This document shows, piece after piece, positions 6,989 through 15,032 of a stretch of DNA of 43,809 bases; positions within the stretch are counted from its first letter, which is position 1, and each line of letters begins with the position of its first letter. The notes beneath the pieces are model-generated. The model saw only the letters and a list, made by a program, of their open reading frames with translations. It did not search any database and had not been told where the DNA came from. This stretch comes from Clostridia bacterium (GTDB taxonomy: Bacteria; Bacillota; Clostridia; Oscillospirales; Acutalibacteraceae): assembly GCA_900755995.1 (NCBI GenBank), contig CAAEIM010000024.1:1-43809 (forward strand), in the 5' to 3' direction. A program made the translations under genes and the position numbers.

Positions 6989-9047
6989 GGAAAAGCTAAA
7001 ACAGATTTCTTCTGTATTGCTGTGGGATTTAAAGGGCTGCAAAGGCTCGTTGATTGTATATACAATTCTTGCGTCGGTATTTACGGTAATCATACTTACA
7101 CTTGTATTGGTTGCTATGAGTACGGATAAAGATGCTAAGATTAGCGAAGGTATTCAGGTATTTCAGGTAGCTGCGTCATCTGTTATCGGCTTACTGACGC
7201 TCGTATTTGCAATTATCTACACCGTGCAGATTTTTTCTTATATGCAAAACAAACGCAAGGTTGATTTTTATGGCTCACTGCCTATAAGCAGGGCAAGACT
7301 TTTTCTTGCTAAGAATGCGGCGGCTTATTTTTTCTCAATGGTGCCTATGCTTTTCTTTATGGGCGTTATTGCTATTATCTCAATTTGTACAGGCACGCTT
7401 ATGGAAGCAAGCGTTGTTAGAATGTATGTAAACTTTATGGTGGGCACGCTTGCCTGCGTAAGTGCATACGGATTTCTTTCCGCTTGCTGCGGCACAACCT
7501 TCAATACGGTTATTATGTTTGTTGCCGTTTGCATATGTTATCCTCTGTCAATGATCTTTGTGAGAGGTTATATTGATGCTTTCTTTATCGGTTCATATAC
7601 AGGCGATTTTTCTAACAGCTTTATTATGAACGCTCTGAACCCGATTTCTTCCTTTTTCGGAAATAATTTGATATATTGGCTGATTTTCAGCGTTGTGTGT
7701 GTATCATTCGGAACCTTGCTTATTATGAAAAGAAGGTCGGAGAGAGCACAGACCTCGTTTGCATACTATATCCCTTGCCATATTATTAAGGTAATTGTAG
7801 CCTTTCTTGCAGGTATGTTCCTCGGTACAATATTCGGCGCTGTAAATGTATTTGGAAACGGCGTAATAGGCTTTGTATTCGGATTTATACTCGCAAGCGC
7901 TCCGGCATTTTTGATTACACATATGATTTTCTACAAGGGATTAAAACAGCTTGTAAAGACAATTCCCGTGTATGCAGGTCTTGCAGTTGTTGTGATTGCA
8001 GGTGTGTTATTAATCAACTTTGATGTTTTTGGTTATAACCGCTATTTGCCAAATCAGAACGACATAAAGAGTGCAGGCATAATTGCAACTGAGTATTACC
8101 ACGTACCTGATAAGAGTTTATCCCGTGTAAGTTCAAAGAGCGCAGGTGACTTTACAGACGCAGAAAGTATTAAAAGTATATGCTCTGTTCATAACACAAT
8201 GGTTACAAGATATACTCAAAAAATAAAATCCTATCAAAAGTTTGCCAATGTTTTTAACAGTATGATGAGGCATAGTGTAACGCAGGTTATCTTTGGTTCG
8301 GATTATGATGAAGCTTATTCCATTGCATATAAGCTCAATAATGGCTTCACAGTAAAAAGGTATTACTCCACTGATCTTCTTTACACATACTATTATTCAG
8401 ACAGCGATGATTTTGTTAATGATGACGATTCCGGTTTTTACGATTGCATCAATATTGTAAAGCCGTTGATTTCTTCAAAAACCTATATAACAAAATACTC
8501 TTGCCTTGCAAATGCTTCTGGACCCGAATACGACTCTGTATCGGTTGAGGGCTATGTAAAAGGCAAGCAAAGCTGTTATGAATCCGTTGTAAGGGTGAAT
8601 AATGACTATGACTACAATGGAAACGACAAGAAGCAAAACGGAAAAAATGCGGCTAAAATAATTGCCAAGGAGATTAATGAGTCACTCCTTAAGGATATAG
8701 AAGCAGATGAAAAGTACTTAGACGGTGTTTTGTATAATCCTTTTGCAATAGACGAAGGATATTACGATATGCTCGCTGAGGTTCGCTCGGCATATTCCGA
8801 TGAATATGTAGTAAAAATTAATTTATCATTTGATTCTATTCCTAGTTCCTTCTACTCATATAATAATAGCGATGAGGCATACTACATTCCGAAGTCATAT
8901 AAAAACACCATTGATGTACTGGAAAAGTACGGAATCATTAACTCCGATTGTACATTGAATACATCGTCAACATATTTCTCAAACGAAAGAATGTATGATG
9001 ATGAATATGATTATGGTGATGATTATGATTATTACTATACCGAGTAA
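6966..9047 (+). CDS. ABC-2 type permease with large C-terminal exodomain
   Basis: 693-residue membrane partner of the preceding ATPase. About nine hydrophobic helices fill the first 350 residues, starting with SLIVYTILASVFTVIILTL. The remaining 340 residues are polar and Tyr/Asp/Ser-rich and, with an odd helix count and cytoplasmic N-terminus, should lie outside the cell. The tail is strikingly acidic and aromatic (YDDEYDYGDDYDYYY at the end). The start at ATG 6966 is chosen since it overlaps the ATPase stop by 23 bases and begins MTSKVSFKEKL; an upstream TTG at 6903 would overlap much more. The substrate is unknown; the YtrA-type regulator suggests envelope stress or peptide export. A terminator follows at 9090. 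Confidence 0.85.
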   Translation: MTSKVSFKEKLKQISSVLLWDLKGCKGSLIVYTILASVFTVIILTLVLVAMSTDKDAKISEGIQVFQVAASSVIGLLTLVFAIIYTVQIFSYMQNKRKVDFYGSLPISRARLFLAKNAAAYFFSMVPMLFFMGVIAIISICTGTLMEASVVRMYVNFMVGTLACVSAYGFLSACCGTTFNTVIMFVAVCICYPLSMIFVRGYIDAFFIGSYTGDFSNSFIMNALNPISSFFGNNLIYWLIFSVVCVSFGTLLIMKRRSERAQTSFAYYIPCHIIKVIVAFLAGMFLGTIFGAVNVFGNGVIGFVFGFILASAPAFLITHMIFYKGLKQLVKTIPVYAGLAVVVIAGVLLINFDVFGYNRYLPNQNDIKSAGIIATEYYHVPDKSLSRVSSKSAGDFTDAESIKSICSVHNTMVTRYTQKIKSYQKFANVFNSMMRHSVTQVIFGSDYDEAYSIAYKLNNGFTVKRYYSTDLLYTYYYSDSDDFVNDDDSGFYDCINIVKPLISSKTYITKYSCLANASGPEYDSVSVEGYVKGKQSCYESVVRVNNDYDYNGNDKKQNGKNAAKIIAKEINESLLKDIEADEKYLDGVLYNPFAIDEGYYDMLAEVRSAYSDEYVVKINLSFDSIPSSFYSYNNSDEAYYIPKSYKNTIDVLEKYGIINSDCTLNTSSTYFSNERMYDDEYDYGDDYDYYYTE

Positions 9048-9089
9048 AAATTATGTTAAGTTATTGAGTATTTAAGAGTTAAATAATTA

Positions 9090-9124
9090 AAAAGGCTCAC
9101 ATAAATTTGTGGGCCTTTTATTTT
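9090..9124 (+). terminator. Terminator of the gntR-ABC operon
   Basis: AAAAGGC and CACA pair with TGTG and GCCTTTT (12 pairs including one G-U), followed by a T-rich stretch, 42 bases after the permease stop. Confidence 0.8.
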
Positions 9125-9206
9125 ATCAACAAATTTTCGTAAATTGTTTACTTTTTCTGAAATTTATGATAAAATGCTTATAATATATAGAAAATGGAGG
9201 TTTATT

Positions 9207-9881
9207 ATGCGGTACAATATTGAGGGCGGTATGCTTCCTATTGTTGAAGTAACCCTTGAAAACGGAGAAAAAATTATCACACAGGGCGGCGGAATGATTT
9301 GGATGTCACCAAATCTTCAGATGGAAACAGTAGGCGGCGGCATAGGCAAAATGTTCGGCAAAATGATGACCGGTGAGTCAATAATGCAGAACCATTACAC
9401 AGCTATGGGCGGACAGGGCTTTATTACCCTTGCTTCAAGTTTCCCGGGTTCAATAATTCCTTTTGAGATTCAGCCGAATATGCCTTTAATCGTTCAGAAA
9501 TCGGCCTTCCTCGCAAGTGCGCCGACAGTCGAGCTTTCTGTACATTATAACAAAAATCTTGGAGCAGGTTTCTTTGGCGGCGAAGGTTTTATAATGCAAA
9601 AGCTTTCAGGTCATGGCACTGCATTCATTGAAATTGACGGCTACTGCAAGCAGTATAACCTTGCTCCCGGTCAGCAGCTTATTGTTGATACAGGCAACCT
9701 TGCAGCTATGGACGCAAGCTGTCAGATGGAAATTCAGCGTATTAAGGGTGTTAAAAATATGCTCCTCGGCGGCGAGGGACTCTTTAACACCGTTGTTACA
9801 GGTCCCGGCAGAGTATTCTTACAGTCACACCCGATTTCAACTGTAGCAGGTGCAATTCGTCCGTTTATTACGACAAACTAA
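9207..9881 (+). CDS. AIM24/TIGR00266 family protein
   Basis: 224-residue protein of the TIGR00266 (AIM24-like) family. It shows a Gly-rich beta structure with family landmarks: a start MRYNIEGGMLPIVEV, the block GGGMIWMSPNLQMET, then GSIIPFEI, LGAGFFGGEGFIMQKLSG and GPGRVFLQSHP near the end. The molecular function of bacterial members is not established; the mitochondrial homologue affects inner-membrane organisation. No signal peptide or membrane segment is seen. The ATG at 9207 has TGGAGG seven bases before it; a longer frame from 9144 lacks such a site. It is probably monocistronic, between terminators at 9090 and 9977. Confidence 0.92.
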   Translation: MRYNIEGGMLPIVEVTLENGEKIITQGGGMIWMSPNLQMETVGGGIGKMFGKMMTGESIMQNHYTAMGGQGFITLASSFPGSIIPFEIQPNMPLIVQKSAFLASAPTVELSVHYNKNLGAGFFGGEGFIMQKLSGHGTAFIEIDGYCKQYNLAPGQQLIVDTGNLAAMDASCQMEIQRIKGVKNMLLGGEGLFNTVVTGPGRVFLQSHPISTVAGAIRPFITTN

Positions 9882-9976
9882 TAGTTGTCTGTCTAAAAGC
9901 TTGTAATGTTTATCACGGATTTTTACGGCTGCACCTGAGTGTAGGGGAGAGCCTTAGGCGAATAAAATTTCAGTAC

Positions 9977-10010
9977 AAAAGCCTTGCAGATAATAAGCTG
10001 CAAGGCTTTT
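9977..10010. terminator. Bidirectional terminator between convergent genes
   Basis: A perfect 13-bp stem (9977-9989 with 9998-10010), starting with AAAA and ending with TTTT, so it has a short T tract on both strands. It serves the AIM24 gene from the left and the bofA-like gene from the right. Confidence 0.8.
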
Positions 10011-10015
10011 CAGTG

Positions 10016-10276
10016 TTAAAAAAACAGATTTAATCCCAACATAAGCGTTACTCCGGGCACTCCTCCAAAGGCTGCACAGCACACGGACAACAGACTTACC
10101 GGCAGATATACTCCCGTGAAAGAACCTGTCAGATTTACGGCTACAAGAGTCAGAATTCCGATTACCATTGAAAGCAGACTTCTTTTAAACGGATGCTTGC
10201 TTTCGCTTATGTAATGAGCAAATGCAAAAAACAGAAAAGCACCGAAAAACATTATGATAATTCCCCATACAGGCAT
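10016..10276 (-). CDS. BofA-like small membrane protein (pro-sigma-K processing inhibitor family)
   Basis: 86 residues with three hydrophobic segments. The C-terminal half matches the BofA pattern: an N..G hinge (VAVNLTGSFTG), then YLPVSLLSV, and the terminal G.PGV block (FGGVPGVTLMLGLNLFF). In spore formers BofA anchors the SpoIVFB protease and holds back sigma-K activation in the mother cell; whether this organism sporulates cannot be seen here. The ATG follows AAAGGAG. It is downstream of secG, separated by a terminator, so it likely has a separate or read-through transcript. Family assignment is from pattern recall. Confidence 0.75.
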   Translation of the reverse strand: MPVWGIIIMFFGAFLFFAFAHYISESKHPFKRSLLSMVIGILTLVAVNLTGSFTGVYLPVSLLSVCCAAFGGVPGVTLMLGLNLFF

Positions 10277-10309
10277 AATTAACAGCTCCTTTACATAAAC
10301 AATTTTATA

Positions 10310-10342
10310 TAAAAAAACAGACCGCAGGTTATCCTACGGTCT
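10310..10342 (-). terminator. Terminator of secG
   Basis: On the minus strand AGACCGTAGG pairs with CCTGCGGTCT (one G-U) around a four-base loop, followed by GTTTTTTT. Confidence 0.8.
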
Positions 10343-10381
10343 ATAATTATGTTCGATTATAAAAAAATATTACAAGCTTAA

Positions 10382-10639
10382 TCAGAAAGAACTTCCGAAG
10401 AAATAAGCAAGTACATTAAGTGCAATTACAATAATTACAAATACAGCTGCAAAAAACTTTGTAAAACGAGCAAGCTTTGCATCAATAGAGCGAGCCTTAT
10501 TCTTTGAGAAATAAGAGTCAGCAGCACCGGAAATAACGCCGATTCCCTGCTGGTTGCCCTGCTGAAGAATAATTACAATGATGATTGCGATAGCTGCCAG
10601 TAAAAGCACTGAACCGAGAACAATACTCCAAACGCCCAT
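10382..10639 (-). CDS. secG: Preprotein translocase subunit SecG
   Basis: 85-residue membrane protein with two hydrophobic helices and the conserved cytoplasmic loop between them: VIILQQGNQQGIGVISG followed by SYFSKNKARSIDAKLARFTK. SecG assists the SecYE channel in protein export. Length and the second helix ending in YFFGSSF are usual for Firmicutes. The ATG follows AAAGGAA. It has its own promoter upstream and its own terminator downstream. Confidence 0.93.
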   Translation of the reverse strand: MGVWSIVLGSVLLLAAIAIIIVIILQQGNQQGIGVISGAADSYFSKNKARSIDAKLARFTKFFAAVFVIIVIALNVLAYFFGSSF

Positions 10640-10703
10640 ATTATACCGTTCCTTTCTATATGATAGATTATCATTAAGTTTGAATACAATAACTAACTAA
10701 TTT

Positions 10704-10732
10704 ATATTAACATAAAATTATAGCTTTTGCAA
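10704..10732 (-). promoter_or_regulatory. Putative promoter of secG
   Basis: Minus-strand TTGCAA (10732-10727), a 17-base spacer and TAATAT (10709-10704), about 65 bases before the secG start. Confidence 0.5.
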
Positions 10733-10781
10733 GATTTTTTTTAAACTTTTTGAAAATTCGCTTATTTTTAATTTGAATATT

Positions 10782-13019
10782 TTAAATCAATGTAAGCTGC
10801 TCGTCTGTTGAATCCTCATTTGAGGGCAATGCTCCGAGCGCAGGCAGGGTTCTGGTTCTGTATCTCTGCGGTTTTGCAAATGTTCCCTCAGCATATTCCG
10901 ATATTTCAAACAGTCTGTGTCCCTTTTTCAGCTTCATTACAGCCACGCCCTGTGTAGAACGGGTGGTTTTTAGATTAATTGCACCCGAATGAACGAGCAG
11001 CATTCTGCCTGAGGAAGCCTTCAACAGAAACTCCCTGTTATCTTCGGTAAACAACATTCCTGCAAGAGGTGATTTGTCAGAATAAGCGCCTGTTAGCTTC
11101 TTTCGGTTTGTCTTTGTCTGATAAGCCTCAAGCGGTACTTTGGCAAGCTTGCCGTTTTCAAACGCAAACAGTAAAATACCCTTGTAGTCCTTTGTAGCCA
11201 CCATATAAACTGCGTTTTCACCCTCGTCCATACCGAGCTTTGCGGCAACATAATCTCCGAGCGTGCTGGCTTTAGTGTCGGCAAAGTCAGCCGCCTTTGC
11301 TTTATATACCTGACATTTGTCGGTAAAGAACAGCAAATCGCCGTTATTGGTAAATTCACAGCTCTGAGCAATTTCATCGCCGTCCTTTAGCTTGTGATTA
11401 CTGCTCATTCTCAGCGATTGAGGAGTGATTTTCTTGAAATAACCCTCTTTTGTAAAGAAAAGATTAACGGGATAATCGGGAATTTCTTCTTTTTCCTCTG
11501 TATAGCTTACTATATCCTCGTAAATGATTATACTTTTTCTCGGCTGACCGTATTTTACGGCTATATCCTTGAGTTCCTTTACAATTATAGTCTTTATTCT
11601 GGATTTGCTTTTTAATATATCGTCAAGTTCTGCAATTTCCTTTTCCAGAGCCTCAATTTCAGCGGTACGCTTTAAAATGTACTCACGGTTGAGGTGGCGG
11701 AGCTTAATTTCGGCAACATATTCTGCCTGAGTTTCGTCAATACCAAAGCCGATCATAAGGTTTGGCACAACCTCTGCCTCTTCATCGGTTTCTCTTACAA
11801 TTTTTACCGCCTTGTCAATATCAAGCAGAATGGCCTCAAGACCCTTTAAGAGATGGAGCTTTTCAGCCTTTTTATTTCTGTCAAAGTAGGTTCTGCGCCT
11901 TACGCACTCAATTCTGAATGCTATCCATTCCTCAAGCAGAGCCTTAACGCCGAGCACTCTGGGTACTCCGCCTATAAGTACATTGAAGTTGCAGGAGAAT
12001 GAATCCTCCAGAGTTGTAAAGCGATAGAGCTTAGTCATAAGCTTGTCGGGGTCAACTCCACGCTTAAGGTCAATGGTGATTTTAAGACCGTCAATACCCG
12101 TTTCGTCACGCACATCGGCAATATCACGCACCTTGCCTGTTTTTACAAGGTCAATAATCTTTTCAATAATAACCTCGCAGGTAGTGGTGCTCGGAATTGA
12201 AAGAATATCAATGCAGTTGGCGGATTTATCGTACTGATACCTTGCTCTGAGCTTAATTCCGCCTTTACCGCTCTCGTAAACCTGCCTTAATGCTTTTTCA
12301 TCATAAATAATCTGACAGCCGCCGATAAAGTCGGGGGCAGGCATTGTCTGCATAATATCGTGGTTGGGGTCACGGATTAATGCCGCTGTAGTTTCGCAGA
12401 TTTCCTTTAAATTGAACGAGCAGATGTTTGAAGCCATACCAACTGCAATACCTGTGTTTGTGTTTACAAGCACAGAGGGAAAGGCAACCGGCAAAAGCGA
12501 AGGCTCCTTCATTGTGTTGTCATAGTTATCTACAAAATCTACAGTGTCCTTGTCAATATCCCTTAAAAGCTCGTTGCAGATTTTATCAAGCTTTGCCTCG
12601 GTATATCTTGACGCAGCCCAAGCCATATCACGGCTGTAAAATTTACCGAAGTTACCCTTAGAATCAACATACGGGTGCAAAAGAGCCTCGTATCCCCTTG
12701 AAAGCCGCACCATAGTGTCATAAATAGCCGAATCGCCGTGAGGGTTCAGCTTCATTGTTGCACCGACTATATTAGCGGATTTTGTTCTTGCACCGTTCAG
12801 AAGTCCCATTTTATACATTGTGTATAGCAGCTTTCGGTGCGACGGCTTAAACCCGTCAATTTCGGGAATTGCACGGGAGAGAATAACGCTCATTGCGTAG
12901 GGCATATAATTTTCTCTTATGGTGGAGTCAATATTTTGTTCTACCACCTCGCCTGCGCCATTTATTACGCCGTGCGTCTTACCTGTAGCGGCAGGCTGAG
13001 TCCTTCTTTTTTTAGCCAT
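10782..13019 (-). CDS. parC: Type IIA DNA topoisomerase subunit A (topoisomerase IV, ParC-like)
   Basis: 745-residue DNA cleavage/rejoining subunit. The catalytic tyrosine is Y139 in AASRYTEAKL. The quinolone-pocket segment NPHGDSAIYD carries S97 and D101, the residues usually changed in resistant strains, so it looks wild type. The C-terminal domain is short and I see no GyrA box, which favours a relaxing/decatenating topoisomerase IV over gyrase. The N-terminus has a basic tail (MAKKRRTQPA). It starts 16 bases after the parE stop with GGAGGGGG upstream, and its partner is encoded immediately before. Clostridial members of this clade differ from classical ParC, so the symbol is by role. Confidence 0.87.
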   Translation of the reverse strand: MAKKRRTQPAATGKTHGVINGAGEVVEQNIDSTIRENYMPYAMSVILSRAIPEIDGFKPSHRKLLYTMYKMGLLNGARTKSANIVGATMKLNPHGDSAIYDTMVRLSRGYEALLHPYVDSKGNFGKFYSRDMAWAASRYTEAKLDKICNELLRDIDKDTVDFVDNYDNTMKEPSLLPVAFPSVLVNTNTGIAVGMASNICSFNLKEICETTAALIRDPNHDIMQTMPAPDFIGGCQIIYDEKALRQVYESGKGGIKLRARYQYDKSANCIDILSIPSTTTCEVIIEKIIDLVKTGKVRDIADVRDETGIDGLKITIDLKRGVDPDKLMTKLYRFTTLEDSFSCNFNVLIGGVPRVLGVKALLEEWIAFRIECVRRRTYFDRNKKAEKLHLLKGLEAILLDIDKAVKIVRETDEEAEVVPNLMIGFGIDETQAEYVAEIKLRHLNREYILKRTAEIEALEKEIAELDDILKSKSRIKTIIVKELKDIAVKYGQPRKSIIIYEDIVSYTEEKEEIPDYPVNLFFTKEGYFKKITPQSLRMSSNHKLKDGDEIAQSCEFTNNGDLLFFTDKCQVYKAKAADFADTKASTLGDYVAAKLGMDEGENAVYMVATKDYKGILLFAFENGKLAKVPLEAYQTKTNRKKLTGAYSDKSPLAGMLFTEDNREFLLKASSGRMLLVHSGAINLKTTRSTQGVAVMKLKKGHRLFEISEYAEGTFAKPQRYRTRTLPALGALPSNEDSTDEQLTLI

Positions 13020-13035
13020 AAATATCCCCCTCCCG

Positions 13036-15021
13036 TCAGCTTACGTCAAGATTATCAATGTATTCGCTGCCGTGAGCCACAATGTAGTCTTTTCTTCCCT
13101 GCAAATTATCACCGAGCAAAATATCAAAAATTTCAGCCGTTTTTTCAGCATCGGTCGGCATAACCTTAATCAGTCTGCGTGAGGCAGGATTCATAGTGGT
13201 GAGATTCATCATATCAGGCTCGTTTTCGCCAAGTCCCTTGCTTCGCTGAACGGTGAATTTTTCTTTGCCGATATCAGCGATGAATTTTTCCTTTTCAGCC
13301 TCGTCATACGCAAAATAGACATCGCTTTTTGAGGTGATTTCATACAGCGGAGATTCCGCAATAAACACCTTGCCCTCGTCAATCAGAGTGGGAGTAAGCC
13401 TGTAGAGCATTGTCAGAAGCAGAGTTCTTATCTGAAAGCCGTCAACATCGGCATCGGTACAAAGAATAATCTTGCTCCAGCGCAGAGAATTAAGGTCAAA
13501 TTCGCTGAGATTTTTGTTAGCCTTTGACTTAACCTCAACTCCGCAGCCCAGCACCCTGAGCAAATCGGTGATAATCTCACTCTTAAAAATCTTGTCATAA
13601 TCAGCCTTTAAGCAGTTGAGAATTTTACCTCTGATTGGCATAATAGCCTGAAAATCAGGATCTCTTGCCTGCTTGCAGGCGCCAAGAGCAGAGTCACCCT
13701 CCACTATAAAAAGCTCTCTTTCGTCAGCGTTTTTGCTGCGGCAGTCCACAAATTTAGCCACACGGTTGGTCATATCAAGACTGCCCGAAAGCTTTTTCTT
13801 TATATTCAGCCTTGTTTTTTCGGCATTCTCACGGCTGCGTTTGTTTACAAGCACCTGCTGGGCGATTTTGTCTGCCTCAAGCGGATTTTCAATAAAATAC
13901 ACCTCAAGGCTCTGCTTTAAGAACGCCGTCATAGCGTCCTGAATACCCTTGTTGGTGACTGATTTTTTCGTCTGGTTTTCATAGGAGGACACACTGGAAA
14001 ACGAAGAAATAACGCACACAAGGCAGTCCTCTATATCATCGTATTTTATTTTGCTCTCGGATTTATTATATTTGTTGTTTGTTTTTAAGTAATTGTCTAT
14101 CTGGTAGAGAAAAGCATTTCTGACAGCTTTGTCGGGCGCACCGCCGTGCTCAAGCCAGCTTGAATTATGGTAATACTCGGTGAGGCTTGTCTGATTTGAA
14201 AAAGCCACAGCCGCATCAATTTTACACTTATATTCGGGCTTGTCGTCACGGTCACGGGTTTTTACCTCAGTAGTCCAGTGCTGAACCGAGGTAAAGCCGT
14301 TTTCACCGATAACCTCAGCCACATGGTCTTCAATGCCGTTTACATAGCAAAAGCTTGTGGTATCAAAAGCTTTGCCGTTCTGGTTTCTGAATATAAATTC
14401 AACGCCTGCGTTTACAATCGCCTGACGCTTCATAACGTCGAGAAAATACTCGGGCTGAATGTCAATATCCGTAAAAACCTCAAGATCGGGTTTCCAGCGG
14501 ATTTTTGTGCCGGTATCCTTTTTAGAGTAAGCCTCTTTTTTAAGGCCTCCCACATTTTCGCCCTTTTCAAAGTGCAGGGTGTAGCGAGTGCCGCCACGGC
14601 GAATGTCAACATCCATATATTCGGAGCTGTACTGGGTGGAGCAAAGTCCAAGGCCGTTCATACCGAGCGAAAACTCGTAGCTTTCGCCCTCGTTGTTGTT
14701 ATATTTACCGCCTGCGTACATTTCGCAGAACACAAGCTTCCAGTTATATTCGTTTTCGTTTTCGTTAAAGTCAACAGGAATACCTCTGCCGTGATCCTCA
14801 ACCTCAATAGAGCCGTCGGAAAATCTGGTTACGGTAATTTTTTTGCCGTAGCCCTCTCTTGCCTCGTCAATGGAGTTTGAGAGAATTTCAAATACGGAAT
14901 GTTGACAGCCGTCAATGCCGTCAGAGCCGAAAATAACCGCAGGTCTTTTTCGCACTCTGTCTGCGCCCTTGAGTGCAGAAATACTTGAATCACCATATTC
15001 AACTGCTTTGCTTTTAGCCAT
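13036..15021 (-). CDS. parE: Type IIA DNA topoisomerase subunit B (topoisomerase IV, ParE-like)
   Basis: About 661 residues. The GHKL ATPase domain shows EILSNSIDEA, EDHGRGIPV and SLGMNGLGLC. The TOPRIM domain has LFIVEGDSAL and CTDADVDGFQI, which bind the catalytic metal, and the C-terminus has QRSKGLGENEPDMM. The usual RKRPGMYIG motif is replaced by RKRPAVIFGSDGIDGCQHS, marking a divergent clade. The start at 15021 (MAKSKAVEY) has GAGG nine bases upstream; an ATG at 15036 overlapping the uvrB stop as ATGA would add five residues and is also possible. Together with ParC it forms the A2B2 enzyme. Confidence 0.88.
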   Translation of the reverse strand: MAKSKAVEYGDSSISALKGADRVRKRPAVIFGSDGIDGCQHSVFEILSNSIDEAREGYGKKITVTRFSDGSIEVEDHGRGIPVDFNENENEYNWKLVFCEMYAGGKYNNNEGESYEFSLGMNGLGLCSTQYSSEYMDVDIRRGGTRYTLHFEKGENVGGLKKEAYSKKDTGTKIRWKPDLEVFTDIDIQPEYFLDVMKRQAIVNAGVEFIFRNQNGKAFDTTSFCYVNGIEDHVAEVIGENGFTSVQHWTTEVKTRDRDDKPEYKCKIDAAVAFSNQTSLTEYYHNSSWLEHGGAPDKAVRNAFLYQIDNYLKTNNKYNKSESKIKYDDIEDCLVCVISSFSSVSSYENQTKKSVTNKGIQDAMTAFLKQSLEVYFIENPLEADKIAQQVLVNKRSRENAEKTRLNIKKKLSGSLDMTNRVAKFVDCRSKNADERELFIVEGDSALGACKQARDPDFQAIMPIRGKILNCLKADYDKIFKSEIITDLLRVLGCGVEVKSKANKNLSEFDLNSLRWSKIILCTDADVDGFQIRTLLLTMLYRLTPTLIDEGKVFIAESPLYEITSKSDVYFAYDEAEKEKFIADIGKEKFTVQRSKGLGENEPDMMNLTTMNPASRRLIKVMPTDAEKTAEIFDILLGDNLQGRKDYIVAHGSEYIDNLDVS

Positions 15022-15032
15022 TAAATCAATCC

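Noticed and set aside
14278..14880. A 200-codon open frame antisense to parE
   Set aside because: It lies wholly opposite a well-conserved topoisomerase gene, has no ribosome binding site and resembles no protein; it is a frame shadow.
10782..15021. Annotation of the topoisomerase pair as DNA gyrase
   Set aside because: No GyrA box is visible and the C-terminal domain of subunit A is short; topoisomerase IV is the better label.
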